Origin: Legionella quinlivanii
GTDB taxonomy: Bacteria > Pseudomonadota > Gammaproteobacteria > Legionellales > Legionellaceae
Length of the DNA stretch: 64,000 nt
Assembly (NCBI RefSeq): GCF_003265995.1
Contig: NZ_MVJN01000001.1
Coordinates: 248,001-312,000 of the forward strand
Direction of reading: 5' to 3'
Position 1 is the first letter of the stretch; every line of letters begins with the position of its first letter. This document shows positions 1 through 9,327 of this stretch, one piece after another. Made by a program: the position numbers and the translations under genes. Below the pieces are notes generated by a model, which searched no databases, was not told the origin of the DNA, and was given only the letters and a program-made list of their open reading frames with translations.

Positions 1-381
1 TGCGGTTATTGTCATCATACGATAATTTGTTTTGGGTGTCGTATATTGCTCAGCAATCACCCAATTGTTTTTGCGATCAAGAAATACCATAATCTCATGA
101 TCAACAGGGGTAAATGGGAATGCTGGATGTGGCCCAAAACTTCCCTCACTGGCAATGACTAAATCATAACCGTAATCCTCTGCAGCACGTTTTGCCTTTA
201 AAACACAGGTATCATAAGGGCTTAGTGTCCTTGGTATTTCACCAGTAAAGCTTCCAAATTGGTCGGTATCAAATTCGTGCACATCCAATGTGCACGAAAG
301 TGTATCAAAAAATACCTTAGCAATTGCTTTTTCTTTCTCATGTTTTGAAGCAAGTAAAACCGACTGATTTCGATAATGCAT
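1..381 (-). CDS. DUF6671-like hypothetical protein (3' end cut by window edge)
   Basis: The minus-strand frame opens with ATG at 381 and stays open to base 1, giving 127 codons with no stop, so the C-terminus lies outside the window. The protein begins MHYRNQSVLLASKHEKEKAI and later has the phrases FGSFTGEIPRTLSP and ASEGSFGPHPAFPF. From memory these match the small cytosolic family called DUF6671, whose function is unknown. I see no signal peptide or membrane segment. It lies 49 bp downstream of the dabA stop on the same strand, so it could be cotranscribed with dabBA. Confidence is good for a real gene and moderate for the family name. Confidence 0.7.
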   Translation of the reverse strand, partial: MHYRNQSVLLASKHEKEKAIAKVFFDTLSCTLDVHEFDTDQFGSFTGEIPRTLSPYDTCVLKAKRAAEDYGYDLVIASEGSFGPHPAFPFTPVDHEIMVFLDRKNNWVIAEQYTTPKTNYRMMTITA

Positions 382-430
382 GATTAAACTCCAGTAATTG
401 AGTGGAAATAATCCATTCGCGCCGCAAACA

Positions 431-2782
431 TCACATCCGAGTTTGGTTGAAATCAGATACTATGATTTCTATTTTATTCATTGCATGTAATTCTACTAAA
501 CGCCATTCCCCAGATGGGTAGAGTTGATAAGCACATTGACTCTTCGGATCAATAACTACCAAATGCACCCACTCATTAAAAAATAAGGTTTTTAAAATGG
601 AGTGTTTTTCAATCACTTGAGAAACCATCTTTCTGGGAGCGTAAACAACTGTCAATAAGCGCTGTGGTTCATGATATGTTTTATCATCCGAGCTCATTAC
701 CGATTGCAGGGGAAGACCATGCATCAAATCGCTTCCATTGCCCTGCATGATCCCAATGGTTCCAACTACATTGTGAGTGACTTTGCTTCCACTTCCAAAA
801 GCAACGTTATCTAAAGTAGAAAATAAGTATTGAGTATTTATCCATTCAGCCACCACCATGGGCGCAGTCAAAATCGTCTCGAGCAGGGCCCCGTCATGGT
901 CGTGCTCAAAGCGGTATGAATGAAGAAAGCAACGGCCATCAAGGTTGATATTTTTTGTTAGATGCCGAGGTGCCACAATAAAGGCTGCATTTCTTGCCAA
1001 CCCCCATTCAGGTCGTGTTTCAGACCAGTCCAGACTCCGTCGTATTATGTCTTTATGGGGCCTGCTACTCTGCAATTTGGTTCCCCGCTCCTGGTTGGTT
1101 ATGCGCTTTGCTTCTTTCAAATCGGCTTGTAATTGGGTGAGAAGTTCAGGATATACAGGTGTCTTCACTGCCTCTTCAGAATAAAGCTCAACGCAATCCG
1201 TCGTTGTATTATGCAGTGCCCCGTAGAATATCGTATCCAGGGGGATGTGCATGCCGCGGTCTTCCAGACCCTTACGAACTTCGGGCTTATTGAGAATCGA
1301 TGCCAATAAACGGGCATTGATACCGCCATGATTACCACCGCAGGCGCCGCAATCCAGAGCTGATGCATAGGGATTATTTTCAGTTGTACTTCCATGGCCG
1401 CAAAGAATAATGAGCTTCGCAAAACCTGAAGTAAGCCCCATCAGACGCAATACCGTTTCAGCATAACTAATCTGCTCTTCTAAGGACAAACCTTGCTCTG
1501 CATCAGCTTGGCTTGACTCATAAGCGACTTTGGTCGGCATACGGGGTTTTAACCAGGTTTTGATGGCCGAAACTGCATGGTTACTTAATTCTGGCGATAA
1601 AGATTTAACGGTCATATTTATACCGCACCAAAGACCTAAGGATTCGACTAAGGCAAAGGGGGTGGACACATTGTGTTTTAGTTGCGTATACAGACTTTTG
1701 CAGCGGTCAATGAAGGCCTTTCCTCGCTGATAATGCTCAAAAACATCTTTATTGGCAGCCGGTATTTCTTTAACGGCATATTTTGGTTTTAACAAGACCG
1801 GACAGCACTCTTTATTTCTATTGCTATCAAACTCATCCACACGCACAGGAAGACCAAAAAAACCGGCAAAACCAAATGTTTCATAATGGCCCAGGGATTC
1901 AATGGCGCGGCGAAAAGGCTCGGAACGTACATCAATACAAAAAACCAACTGCGCATTTCTTCGCGCAAGATGGGACTTTTCTTTTTCTACCTCCGGCAAA
2001 AGCTGGCTTAATAGCTTTTGCCGATAGGAATTCTCGTTGCTTTTTAGTTTCGCCAACACTTTTTTAACCAAAGAACCATCGCCGAGACTTTTTTTTTCTT
2101 TAGCAGCGTCAGGCCAGAAAATACAGGTTAGCACTAGGCGCACTGCCAGAAAATCGGTGAGAGTTACATTAGTTTCCCCCGGTTTTTTTGAGTTCTGCCA
2201 GTCTGTTTTCCATTTCACAAATCCTGCCCAACCTGGTAAATAGGAAAGCGACTTTGAAAGAAATGCCTCTTCCTGCCCTTCTGGAACATGAAGCCTTTGC
2301 AGACAGATCCTGATTGCTTCTTCCGCAGACTCAGGCAATTGCTGGAGAAATTCCTTTGCTTCTTTCTTATTGTGGTGAACTTGCTTATCAAAATAAGCCA
2401 ATTTTAAGAATCCAAAATAAAAACCTTTCTCCCTAAAAGGCATATCAATACTGCCTTGTCCCGCATCAAAAAAGCCGCCACACCATTTGATCATTTGAAT
2501 ATTAACGTCCTCCAGTTGCAGATTTCGTTCAGCCCTTTGGCGTTTAAAGTTACCTTTAACCTGAGCCAGGGCGTCTTCAAACGTTTGTCCCTCAAACCCT
2601 TGTAATGGATTACAGGCGATAAACGTTTCAAGCGGCCAAACAGGCGCGATGCATTTTGCAGCATTGTGTACCCAGTCTTGTATTTCAAGCGCCTTGTTTT
2701 TTCCATGATGTAAGCTAATTTCTGCATTTTTAATTTCTTTCGTTGCATTATTTTGTTTCAATGCTATTTTTGCAGCGGTCAT
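431..2782 (-). CDS. dabA: DabA, zinc-dependent inorganic carbon pump subunit (DUF2309)
   Basis: This 783-residue protein belongs to the DUF2309/UPF0753 family. DabA is a beta-carbonic-anhydrase-like cytoplasmic subunit that hydrates CO2 in one direction when coupled to the membrane subunit DabB. The expected zinc ligands are visible: FCIDVRSEPF gives C282 and D284, CGHGS gives H463, and DCGACGG gives C478. The N-terminal phrase LETFIACNPLQGFEG (51-65) is also typical of the family. The start ATG at 2782 follows an AAGGAG ribosome site with 5 bp spacing. It lies 18 bp downstream of dabB, so the two form an operon. In a heterotroph the likely role is supplying bicarbonate for carboxylation at low CO2; that role is inference. 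Confidence 0.93.
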   Translation of the reverse strand: MTAAKIALKQNNATKEIKNAEISLHHGKNKALEIQDWVHNAAKCIAPVWPLETFIACNPLQGFEGQTFEDALAQVKGNFKRQRAERNLQLEDVNIQMIKWCGGFFDAGQGSIDMPFREKGFYFGFLKLAYFDKQVHHNKKEAKEFLQQLPESAEEAIRICLQRLHVPEGQEEAFLSKSLSYLPGWAGFVKWKTDWQNSKKPGETNVTLTDFLAVRLVLTCIFWPDAAKEKKSLGDGSLVKKVLAKLKSNENSYRQKLLSQLLPEVEKEKSHLARRNAQLVFCIDVRSEPFRRAIESLGHYETFGFAGFFGLPVRVDEFDSNRNKECCPVLLKPKYAVKEIPAANKDVFEHYQRGKAFIDRCKSLYTQLKHNVSTPFALVESLGLWCGINMTVKSLSPELSNHAVSAIKTWLKPRMPTKVAYESSQADAEQGLSLEEQISYAETVLRLMGLTSGFAKLIILCGHGSTTENNPYASALDCGACGGNHGGINARLLASILNKPEVRKGLEDRGMHIPLDTIFYGALHNTTTDCVELYSEEAVKTPVYPELLTQLQADLKEAKRITNQERGTKLQSSRPHKDIIRRSLDWSETRPEWGLARNAAFIVAPRHLTKNINLDGRCFLHSYRFEHDHDGALLETILTAPMVVAEWINTQYLFSTLDNVAFGSGSKVTHNVVGTIGIMQGNGSDLMHGLPLQSVMSSDDKTYHEPQRLLTVVYAPRKMVSQVIEKHSILKTLFFNEWVHLVVIDPKSQCAYQLYPSGEWRLVELHAMNKIEIIVSDFNQTRM

Positions 2783-2800
2783 AAATACTCCTTAATATCT

Positions 2801-4330
2801 TTAGTAGTTGTAATCGTTTCTTAAAGCGGTGACAGTTTTTACAGAGGGCTGGCTTGAATTAAATAAGCTCATATAAAGCCAACAGCCTAATCTTGATTGG
2901 CCAATTGTTTGATGCAGACCCAGATTAAAGAAGGCCCAGAACGCCGCAAAGGAGGCCATAATAGTCCAATGAATTATCGATAACTGAGGGGCTTTCAATA
3001 ATGATATGCCTGGTATTAGCCACTGAATCAATTGGATACTCGCGCCGTACATGAGGCCGGAAATCATGGCAAGAAAAAGCGCCAACACGAAACTTGACAC
3101 CGTTTGGTGGGCCCTGATCCAGGTGAACATGAGTTGTGAGCCAGCTATAAAGGTAAAAAACAAAACAAAGCTGCTTGCCTCATACACGGAGAGCGGCTTA
3201 TTTGTTACAAACGCAAAGGAAACCATTGCCACTATCCCGCCAGAAAGAGAAATCATAAGCATAATGAGAGACCCTTTAGAGGAATTAGTCTCTGATTTTC
3301 TTTGTTTCACCGCAGAGCCTGAACTTAAAAAAAGATAGGCCTTGAACAATCCATGCCAACACAGATGCGCTATAGCTGCAGCAAATAGGCCAACGCCGCA
3401 TTGCATCATCATGAACCCCATTTGTGCCATAGTGGAGCAAGCCAACATTTTTTTTACATCATGCTGCATCAACTTCCAGGTAGTACCCAGTAATGCGGAT
3501 ATAAAACCGACTATGAACAATAGCGTTAGCAAGCCAGGGCAAAGTATTATCAGTGACGCCAACTTGACGATTAGAATTCCTCCGCCATTAACAAGGCCTG
3601 CATGCATCAAAGCAGAAACCGGGGTTGGTGAATTTAAAGAGCTGATCAACCATCGATGAAAAGGAAACAACCCGGACTGGACGACTGCACCAACCAGGAT
3701 TAGACCCATTGAAATGGAAAATAAGGAGGGATTGCCGAATTGAGTTATCTGCACCAGGGATGAAATAGAACTTGAGCTATAAGTTACAGTTAAAATAATA
3801 AAAGCGATTAATAGACTTAAACATCCCGAGGACAGTGTATAAAAGGCCAGGCGCGCAGAGTTTTTTGCAGCCGCCCATTCAGATTTATGTACCATCAGCA
3901 GTACCAGAAATACATTGGAAGCAGATAAGGCACACCAGAATAAAAACAAATCATCGGCAAGCACCATGATAAGCGCTGTAAATGTTAGCGTTGATAAAAG
4001 AAGAAAAAAACGTCTGTAGAGCCTATCCCCATGCATATACCTTAATGAAAAGCGATGCACGATAAAACTCACTAATAAAATTAAACTGCATAACAACAGG
4101 CCCAAGGTATTGAAGCTAATTAAGAAGTAGACTGCAGAATTCTGAGATAAGGATAAATAGGAGAGCAGCCCTACCCCAGTTAAAAAGCCACCACCAATAC
4201 TGTAACCTGCCAGGCGGGCTGCAACAATTGGCCGGGAAATTAAACTGCAGTTGAAAGCAAGTGCGATAATTGGACTGGACAACATGAGACATAAAAAAAA
4301 TAAAACTATAGTATTCACATCATTCCCCAT
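2801..4330 (-). CDS. dabB: DabB, NuoL/NdhF-like cation-translocating membrane subunit
   Basis: This 509-residue multi-pass membrane protein belongs to the proton-conducting antiporter family that includes NuoL, NdhF and MrpA. About 13 hydrophobic segments can be followed through the chain. The conserved phrase TPVSALMHAGLVNGGG, with the family histidine, is present near residue 240, and a lysine-bearing helix follows. It lacks the long C-terminal lateral helix of NuoL, as expected of DabB. With the downstream dabA it forms the energised CO2-hydrating complex, where a cation gradient drives DabA. The ATG at 4330 has only a weak ribosome site, so a start a few codons downstream is possible. The divergent gene upstream is a LysR regulator. 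Confidence 0.9.
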   Translation of the reverse strand: MGNDVNTIVLFFLCLMLSSPIIALAFNCSLISRPIVAARLAGYSIGGGFLTGVGLLSYLSLSQNSAVYFLISFNTLGLLLCSLILLVSFIVHRFSLRYMHGDRLYRRFFLLLSTLTFTALIMVLADDLFLFWCALSASNVFLVLLMVHKSEWAAAKNSARLAFYTLSSGCLSLLIAFIILTVTYSSSSISSLVQITQFGNPSLFSISMGLILVGAVVQSGLFPFHRWLISSLNSPTPVSALMHAGLVNGGGILIVKLASLIILCPGLLTLLFIVGFISALLGTTWKLMQHDVKKMLACSTMAQMGFMMMQCGVGLFAAAIAHLCWHGLFKAYLFLSSGSAVKQRKSETNSSKGSLIMLMISLSGGIVAMVSFAFVTNKPLSVYEASSFVLFFTFIAGSQLMFTWIRAHQTVSSFVLALFLAMISGLMYGASIQLIQWLIPGISLLKAPQLSIIHWTIMASFAAFWAFFNLGLHQTIGQSRLGCWLYMSLFNSSQPSVKTVTALRNDYNY

Positions 4331-4356
4331 TAGAGATTGTTTTGTTACAATGAGAA

Positions 4357-4377
4357 TATATTAGATATACTGATATA
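4357..4377. promoter_or_regulatory. Candidate LysR-type operator in the dabB/lysR divergent promoter
   Basis: The 88-bp gap between dabB and the LysR gene contains TATAT, an 11-bp spacer, then ATATA. This is a symmetric arrangement that satisfies the T-N11-A rule for LysR-family binding sites. It lies about 42 bp upstream of the LysR start codon and 27 bp from the dabB start. The region is AT-rich, so a chance match is possible. Confidence 0.5.
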
Positions 4378-4418
4378 AGTGAAATTAAAAATATTTATCT
4401 TTTCTATTAGGAATTCTA

Positions 4419-5273
4419 ATGTCACTAGATACAGTAACCCTGCAATGCTTTCTGGCTGTGGCAGACACGCAAAGCTTCACTAAAGCAGCTGCCCGTGTAG
4501 GCCGAACCCAATCAGCGATAAGCCAGCAAATTGCCAAACTTGAAAATTTAATTGAAAAACAGTTAGTTACCCGTGGGCGCGAACTATCCCTTACCCCAGA
4601 GGGTGAACTTTTTTTAAGTTACGCCAAAAGGATATACGAGCTGCATCGCGAATCACTAGACCGATTTAAGACACCGGAGCTACAGGGCGAGCTTCGATTT
4701 GGCCTTCCGGAAGACTTTGCCTCCATGATGCTTTCTGAAGTTCTGGTGGAGTTTTCCAGGCTTCATCCCAGAATAATGCTCAATGTGGAATGCGATTTGA
4801 CATTGAATCTTATCAAGCGATTTCATCAGGATGAATTTGACTTAATCCTGATAAAGACTAATGAAAAAAATCTGATTTCTGAGGGCGTCAATGTATGGAA
4901 TGAGCCCGTAGAATGGGTGGGCAAAAAAGAGTTGCTGCCAGCGCTCAATGATAAAGCAGTAATCCCGTTGATTCTTTCACCCACCCCATGCGTCTATCGC
5001 GGTAATGTGATTGAATCCCTCAATCAGCATGATCTAAAATGGCGCCTGGCATTTAGTAGTCCAAGTTATGCGGGCAAAATGGCGGCTGTCAAAGCGGGCT
5101 TAGGAATCACAGCCATACAGCGTAGTATGATTCCCAATTATCTGGACAGACTCGATGATTATTTTCTTCCCTCTTTAAAAGACATTCACGTATCGTTAAT
5201 TAAAAAAGAGGCTGCAAGTAAAGCGATTGATTCTCTTGAATTTTTTATCATGGATAAATTAAGACTTAAATAA
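4419..5273 (+). CDS. LysR-family transcriptional regulator
   Basis: This 284-residue protein has a LysR winged helix at about residues 5-65, seen in FTKAAARVGRTQSAISQQIAKLE and the following TPEGELFLSYA. A periplasmic-binding-like effector domain starts near residue 90. LysR regulators are often found beside dabAB operons and respond to a small co-inducer, so control of dabBA from the shared 88-bp promoter region is the simplest reading. Its stop is only 16 bp upstream of the ABC-exporter gene, so the regulator may also be the first gene of that operon. This leaves two possible targets, and the sequence alone cannot decide between them. Confidence 0.9.
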   Translation: MSLDTVTLQCFLAVADTQSFTKAAARVGRTQSAISQQIAKLENLIEKQLVTRGRELSLTPEGELFLSYAKRIYELHRESLDRFKTPELQGELRFGLPEDFASMMLSEVLVEFSRLHPRIMLNVECDLTLNLIKRFHQDEFDLILIKTNEKNLISEGVNVWNEPVEWVGKKELLPALNDKAVIPLILSPTPCVYRGNVIESLNQHDLKWRLAFSSPSYAGKMAAVKAGLGITAIQRSMIPNYLDRLDDYFLPSLKDIHVSLIKKEAASKAIDSLEFFIMDKLRLK

Positions 5274-5289
5274 AGGATTTGGAACACTG

Positions 5290-6870
5290 ATGAAACAGGG
5301 AATGAGTTCGATTGCTGAGGTATTGGATAAAGCGACGATTGCGTCAATCGTGATGATAAGCGTGGTCGTAAGCCTGCTGAGCTTAAGCATACCTATTGCA
5401 GCCCAAACTTTAGTCAATCTGATTGCCTTCGGCAAATTACTGCAGCCGGTAGTCACACTAAGCATCATCGTACTTGTCTTAATGATAGCGCTGGGGGCTT
5501 TAAATATATGGCAAACGGTTATCATTGAAGTCATTCAACAGAAACTAATGGTTAACATAAGTCTTAGCCTGGCCCGTCAATTTACTCATTTATCACTCGA
5601 TAATTTCTCGTCACATCATGGGCCTGAGCTCGTTAATCGCTTTTTCGAAGTGGCAACCATTAACAAAGCGTTATCAAGCCTTTTACTTTATGGAGTAAAT
5701 TTGGGTCTGCAGCTTTTTTTTAGTTTAATCCTGCTCCTTTTTTATCATCCGCTTTTTCTCATATTCGATGGATTTATTATATTAAGCATTGTGTTAATTG
5801 TTTTTTTGCCCTACCGTAAAGGTTTGGCAAGTGCTGAAAAGGAATGTACTGAAAAACACCAAATAGGCGCCTGGCTGGAAGAGCTGCTGACCAATCGCTT
5901 TTTATTTCGGTTTAATCGCTATCATCGCTACGCTATTCTGCAAACGGATAGACGCCTGGTTCATTTTTTAAAGGCTCGCAATATCCATTTCAGGCAACTT
6001 ATTAAACATCAGATTGGATTTTATCTTCTCTCAGCAATCGCCAGCAGTTTATTACTCGGTCTGGGTGGCTATCTTGTGATTAACAACCAGTTAAGCCTGG
6101 GCCAGCTCGTTGCAGCAGAAATTGTACTTGGCGCGTTAATTTATGCTTTCAAACGATTTGGTGTCCTTTTAGAAAATTATTACGACCTGCTGGCTTCCGA
6201 ACATAAAATTGATCTGGTATTAAATCTTCCAACGGAACCTGTCAACACCGAGTTAAGCGAACTTATCAATCCCATAAAACACATCATGCTAGTCACCGAA
6301 GAACAGGAAAAAGGATCGAGCTCGCCTGGGAACCCTCTGGTTATCTGCTTCAATGAGACACTCAAGCAAGAGTCACTTGTCGATTTTATCTTGGGTTTTA
6401 AAAATAATATCGATCTCAGTGTATATATCAATCAGACTCTCTGCCATCAGGAATACAGGCGCTCCCTTCGTGAACACACCCTGTTACTTCGAGATAAAGA
6501 CTGGTTTGCGGGCAGCATTTATGACAATCTGCGCCTTAACCAGGCGCCTTTTCCGATACAGCAATTAAAAGAGCTTTTAAAATCTTTTGGGCTGATGGAT
6601 AAAATTATGAGTCAGTCTCATGGCTTAAAGACCATGATTTATGATTGGGAGCAGGTGTTTACTGAACTCGAGCTCATTCAACTCATGGTGATTCGCGCAT
6701 TAATTGCAAAACCCAAGCTTATTATCATCGATAGTCTCTTTGATAGACTGGCCATAAATGACATTGAATTACTGCTCTTCCATTTAGCAAACCTCAATGA
6801 GACGCTTTTGATAATAATCACTCAATATCCGAATCATATTCCCTTGTCTAACTGTCTGGTGCTTTCATGA
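5290..6870 (+). CDS. ABC exporter-like protein with degenerate, probably inactive ATPase domain
   Basis: The 526-residue chain has a type-1 ABC exporter membrane domain (about residues 15-300, six hydrophobic segments) followed by a nucleotide-binding-domain relic (about 345-526). The relic keeps the domain's landmarks in order but not its catalytic residues. The P-loop position reads ICFNETLKQESLVDF with no GxxGxGKS. The Q-loop region reads LLLRDKDWFAGSIYDNL. The LSGGQ signature is replaced by FTELELIQL. Walker B is LIIIDS, with Ser for the catalytic Glu, and the H-loop His is Gln512 in IITQYP. No C39 peptidase domain precedes the membrane part. It overlaps the HlyD gene by 4 bp, and TolC follows. 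The frame is intact, so this looks like a selected pseudo-ATPase and not a decaying gene. Confidence 0.85.
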   Translation: MKQGMSSIAEVLDKATIASIVMISVVVSLLSLSIPIAAQTLVNLIAFGKLLQPVVTLSIIVLVLMIALGALNIWQTVIIEVIQQKLMVNISLSLARQFTHLSLDNFSSHHGPELVNRFFEVATINKALSSLLLYGVNLGLQLFFSLILLLFYHPLFLIFDGFIILSIVLIVFLPYRKGLASAEKECTEKHQIGAWLEELLTNRFLFRFNRYHRYAILQTDRRLVHFLKARNIHFRQLIKHQIGFYLLSAIASSLLLGLGGYLVINNQLSLGQLVAAEIVLGALIYAFKRFGVLLENYYDLLASEHKIDLVLNLPTEPVNTELSELINPIKHIMLVTEEQEKGSSSPGNPLVICFNETLKQESLVDFILGFKNNIDLSVYINQTLCHQEYRRSLREHTLLLRDKDWFAGSIYDNLRLNQAPFPIQQLKELLKSFGLMDKIMSQSHGLKTMIYDWEQVFTELELIQLMVIRALIAKPKLIIIDSLFDRLAINDIELLLFHLANLNETLLIIITQYPNHIPLSNCLVLS

Positions 6871-7853
6871 AGCTACATGCCTATCAAATGATTGGCAAAT
6901 TACCCAATCCGCGCAAAATCGCCAAGATTATCTTTTTAGTACTTTTTATCTTAATTTTACTATTGAGTTTCACCCCTTGGCAGCAATTTGCCCTGGGGAG
7001 CGGGAAAGTGATTGCATTCTCCCCTTCGGAGCGATTACATACTGTCAACTCACCTATCTATGGCAGAATTAAAAAATGGTACGTCGATGAAGGGATCCGT
7101 GTTAAAGCGGGAGACCCAATTGTAGAGATTAGCGACAACGACCCGGAGTTACTCAAACGATTGGAGATGGAAAAAGAAGCGATTTTGCTTCGCATCAAAG
7201 CGGCACAGCAATCGTTAACCGCAGGAAAAGCCAATGTTGAACGCCAAAAGAATTTGTTTCTGCAAGGTATAAATTCAAAACGTCAATATGAACTGGCTCA
7301 AATAGAATATGCCAAATATCAAAGTGAACTGGCACAAGCCAATATTGATAAGGTCAGCATCGATGTTCGCATTGCCAGACAACAAACTCAGCTCATCAAA
7401 GCGCATGTCCCGGGAGTAATAGTCAAACGCCTGGCCGGACAACAAAGCGTTGTAGTCAGAGAAGGAGAGATATTAGCTGAGATTATACCCGTCACCGAAT
7501 CCAGAGCGGTAGCCCTTTGGATTGATGGGAATGATATTCCATTCGTTTACCTCAATCAAAAGGCACGTCTTCAATTTGAAGGATGGCCGGCGATTCAATT
7601 TAGAGGCTGGCCACAGATCGCCGTCGGCACTTTTGGGGGAAAAGTGGCCTTTATAGATCCGACAGATAATGGCATGGGATTATTTCGCGTCGTAATTGTA
7701 CCTGATGAACCCTGGCCTGATCCAAACTTTTTAAGACAGGGAGTTCGTGTTCATGGTTGGGTTCAATTGGGTGAAGTACCTTTATGGTACGAGCTATGGC
7801 GTCAATTTAACGGCTTCCCGCCTGAAAGCATAGCACAAAAGGCGAATTCATGA
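6867..7853 (+). CDS. HlyD-family periplasmic adaptor
   Basis: This 328-residue membrane fusion protein has a cytoplasmic N-terminus and one membrane helix at about 19-38. A biotinyl-lipoyl half-motif follows (PIYGRIKKWYVDEGIRVKAGD), then a coiled-coil hairpin at about 100-170, the second lipoyl half (HVPGVIVKRLAGQQSVVVREGE), and a beta-barrel domain. Such adaptors bridge an inner-membrane exporter to a TolC channel. The ATG overlaps the end of the ABC gene by 4 bp, and its own stop overlaps the outer-membrane gene by 4 bp, so the three are translationally coupled. It is shorter than HlyD of E. coli (478 aa), as in many small-substrate or peptide exporters. Confidence 0.9.
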   Translation: MKLHAYQMIGKLPNPRKIAKIIFLVLFILILLLSFTPWQQFALGSGKVIAFSPSERLHTVNSPIYGRIKKWYVDEGIRVKAGDPIVEISDNDPELLKRLEMEKEAILLRIKAAQQSLTAGKANVERQKNLFLQGINSKRQYELAQIEYAKYQSELAQANIDKVSIDVRIARQQTQLIKAHVPGVIVKRLAGQQSVVVREGEILAEIIPVTESRAVALWIDGNDIPFVYLNQKARLQFEGWPAIQFRGWPQIAVGTFGGKVAFIDPTDNGMGLFRVVIVPDEPWPDPNFLRQGVRVHGWVQLGEVPLWYELWRQFNGFPPESIAQKANS

Positions 7854-9265
7854 GGGTATTAGCATTACACGGGCTTCTCACTATACTAACTGGCATAGGC
7901 CTCTTATTGGGGTATTCATGGTCCTATGCCTCCCCCAAAACGCAGGAATTGAGTTTAATGCAAGTGTTGCAAAGTATTGACACTCACTACCCCCAAGTAA
8001 AAATAGCACGTCTCGAAGTCATAAAGGCCAGTGGAGCATTTGTTAATGCCAATGGAAAGTTTGACCCTACCCTGGAAGTCAGTACCCGCTCACAACCCGC
8101 TGGTGGTTATATTAATAATTTTGGTGATACTCAACTCACCATTCCAACACTCTACAACGGTTTGAAACTTTTTGCAGGCTATCGGAACGGGCAAGGCGAC
8201 TGGCCCATTTATTATCAAAACTATTTGACGAACTCAGGTGGAGAATATCGGGCTGGGTTATCACTTCCCTTGCTTCGCAACCGGCTAATCGATAAAGAGC
8301 GCACCGGATTATTTTCTTCTGCTCAAATGATGCTTATGAAGGCACAGGACGCCGAAGCAATCAAAATAAAAATTTATCAGGAGGGAATTAAAGCCTATTG
8401 GCAATGGGTAGAAGCAGGCCTTCAAATAAAAACATTCAAACAACTGCTGCGATTGGCAAAAAAAAGACAACGGGCAATTGAAAAACAGGCTAGTCTTGGG
8501 GATTTACCAGAATTGGCCATCAGTGAAAATTTACAGCAAATAATTCAAAGGGAACAATTACTCAATCAAGGCCAAATGATATTTGAACAAGCAGGCATTA
8601 ATTTATCTCTATATTTTCGGGACCCACAGGGAAACCCGCAGGTGCCCGGGGAACAATCCTTACCTGCATTGAGCAGCACTTCAAACAATAAAACAGAAAT
8701 CCAAACATCGCTCAGGGAACACCCTGGTATTAAAAAGCTTAACCATTATGCCAATATGATAAGGCTCAAACGCGATCAGGCACGTAACGAGCTCCTGCCT
8801 CAATTAGATGCAACTGCGTACACCTTCAAACAAAATGGAACAGGAGGATACCCTTTATTAATTCCACAAGCCGCAATGGTCGGATTATCGTTTAAATTTC
8901 CCTTATTACAAAGGGAAGCCAGGGGAAATCTGATTCAGGCTGAAAGTGAATTGCGACAAATTCATGCAGAAAAGCGATTTTTTTATGAACAACTTAACAA
9001 TGAATTTGCAAATATACTGATTGGTATAAATAGAAGCAGGCAGCAAGTCAGCCTGTTAAAACAAGAATTGCGCTTGGCTAAAAAGGTACAGGAAGGAGAA
9101 ACAAAAAAATTTTATGGCGGCGACAGTACTTTATTTTTAGTCAATCAACGCGAGCAAATGACGACACAAATACAACTCAATACCTTACATGCTCAAGTAC
9201 AATTGGAAGAATTAAAAGCCAGAGCTCGCTTTTTTAATTCAAGCTGCAGAGAAAACCGGAAATAA
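7850..9265 (+). CDS. TolC-family outer membrane efflux protein
   Basis: The 471-residue protein starts with a signal peptide (about 28 residues, ending near WSYASP). It then shows the duplicated helical-hairpin architecture of outer membrane factors, with long alpha-helical stretches rich in Gln, Glu and Lys and the typical phrase AGLSLPLLRNRLID. The C-terminal half ends in a long helix containing QEGETKKFYGGDSTLFLVNQRE, a family hallmark. It forms the exit duct for the ABC-HlyD pair upstream, whose gene it overlaps by 4 bp. The substrate is unknown. It is about the usual length of TolC (roughly 470 mature residues). Confidence 0.9.
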   Translation: MRVLALHGLLTILTGIGLLLGYSWSYASPKTQELSLMQVLQSIDTHYPQVKIARLEVIKASGAFVNANGKFDPTLEVSTRSQPAGGYINNFGDTQLTIPTLYNGLKLFAGYRNGQGDWPIYYQNYLTNSGGEYRAGLSLPLLRNRLIDKERTGLFSSAQMMLMKAQDAEAIKIKIYQEGIKAYWQWVEAGLQIKTFKQLLRLAKKRQRAIEKQASLGDLPELAISENLQQIIQREQLLNQGQMIFEQAGINLSLYFRDPQGNPQVPGEQSLPALSSTSNNKTEIQTSLREHPGIKKLNHYANMIRLKRDQARNELLPQLDATAYTFKQNGTGGYPLLIPQAAMVGLSFKFPLLQREARGNLIQAESELRQIHAEKRFFYEQLNNEFANILIGINRSRQQVSLLKQELRLAKKVQEGETKKFYGGDSTLFLVNQREQMTTQIQLNTLHAQVQLEELKARARFFNSSCRENRK

Positions 9266-9327
9266 AGTCAGCAGCATGATTATTATATATACTATAGAAA
9301 TAAGACCTGTTAACTAAATCGATTTAT

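Noticed and set aside
5290-6870. Processing exporter for the double-glycine peptide
   Set aside because: The ABC protein has no C39 peptidase domain and no working ATPase, and lies about 7.5 kb away on the other strand. No direct link can be claimed.
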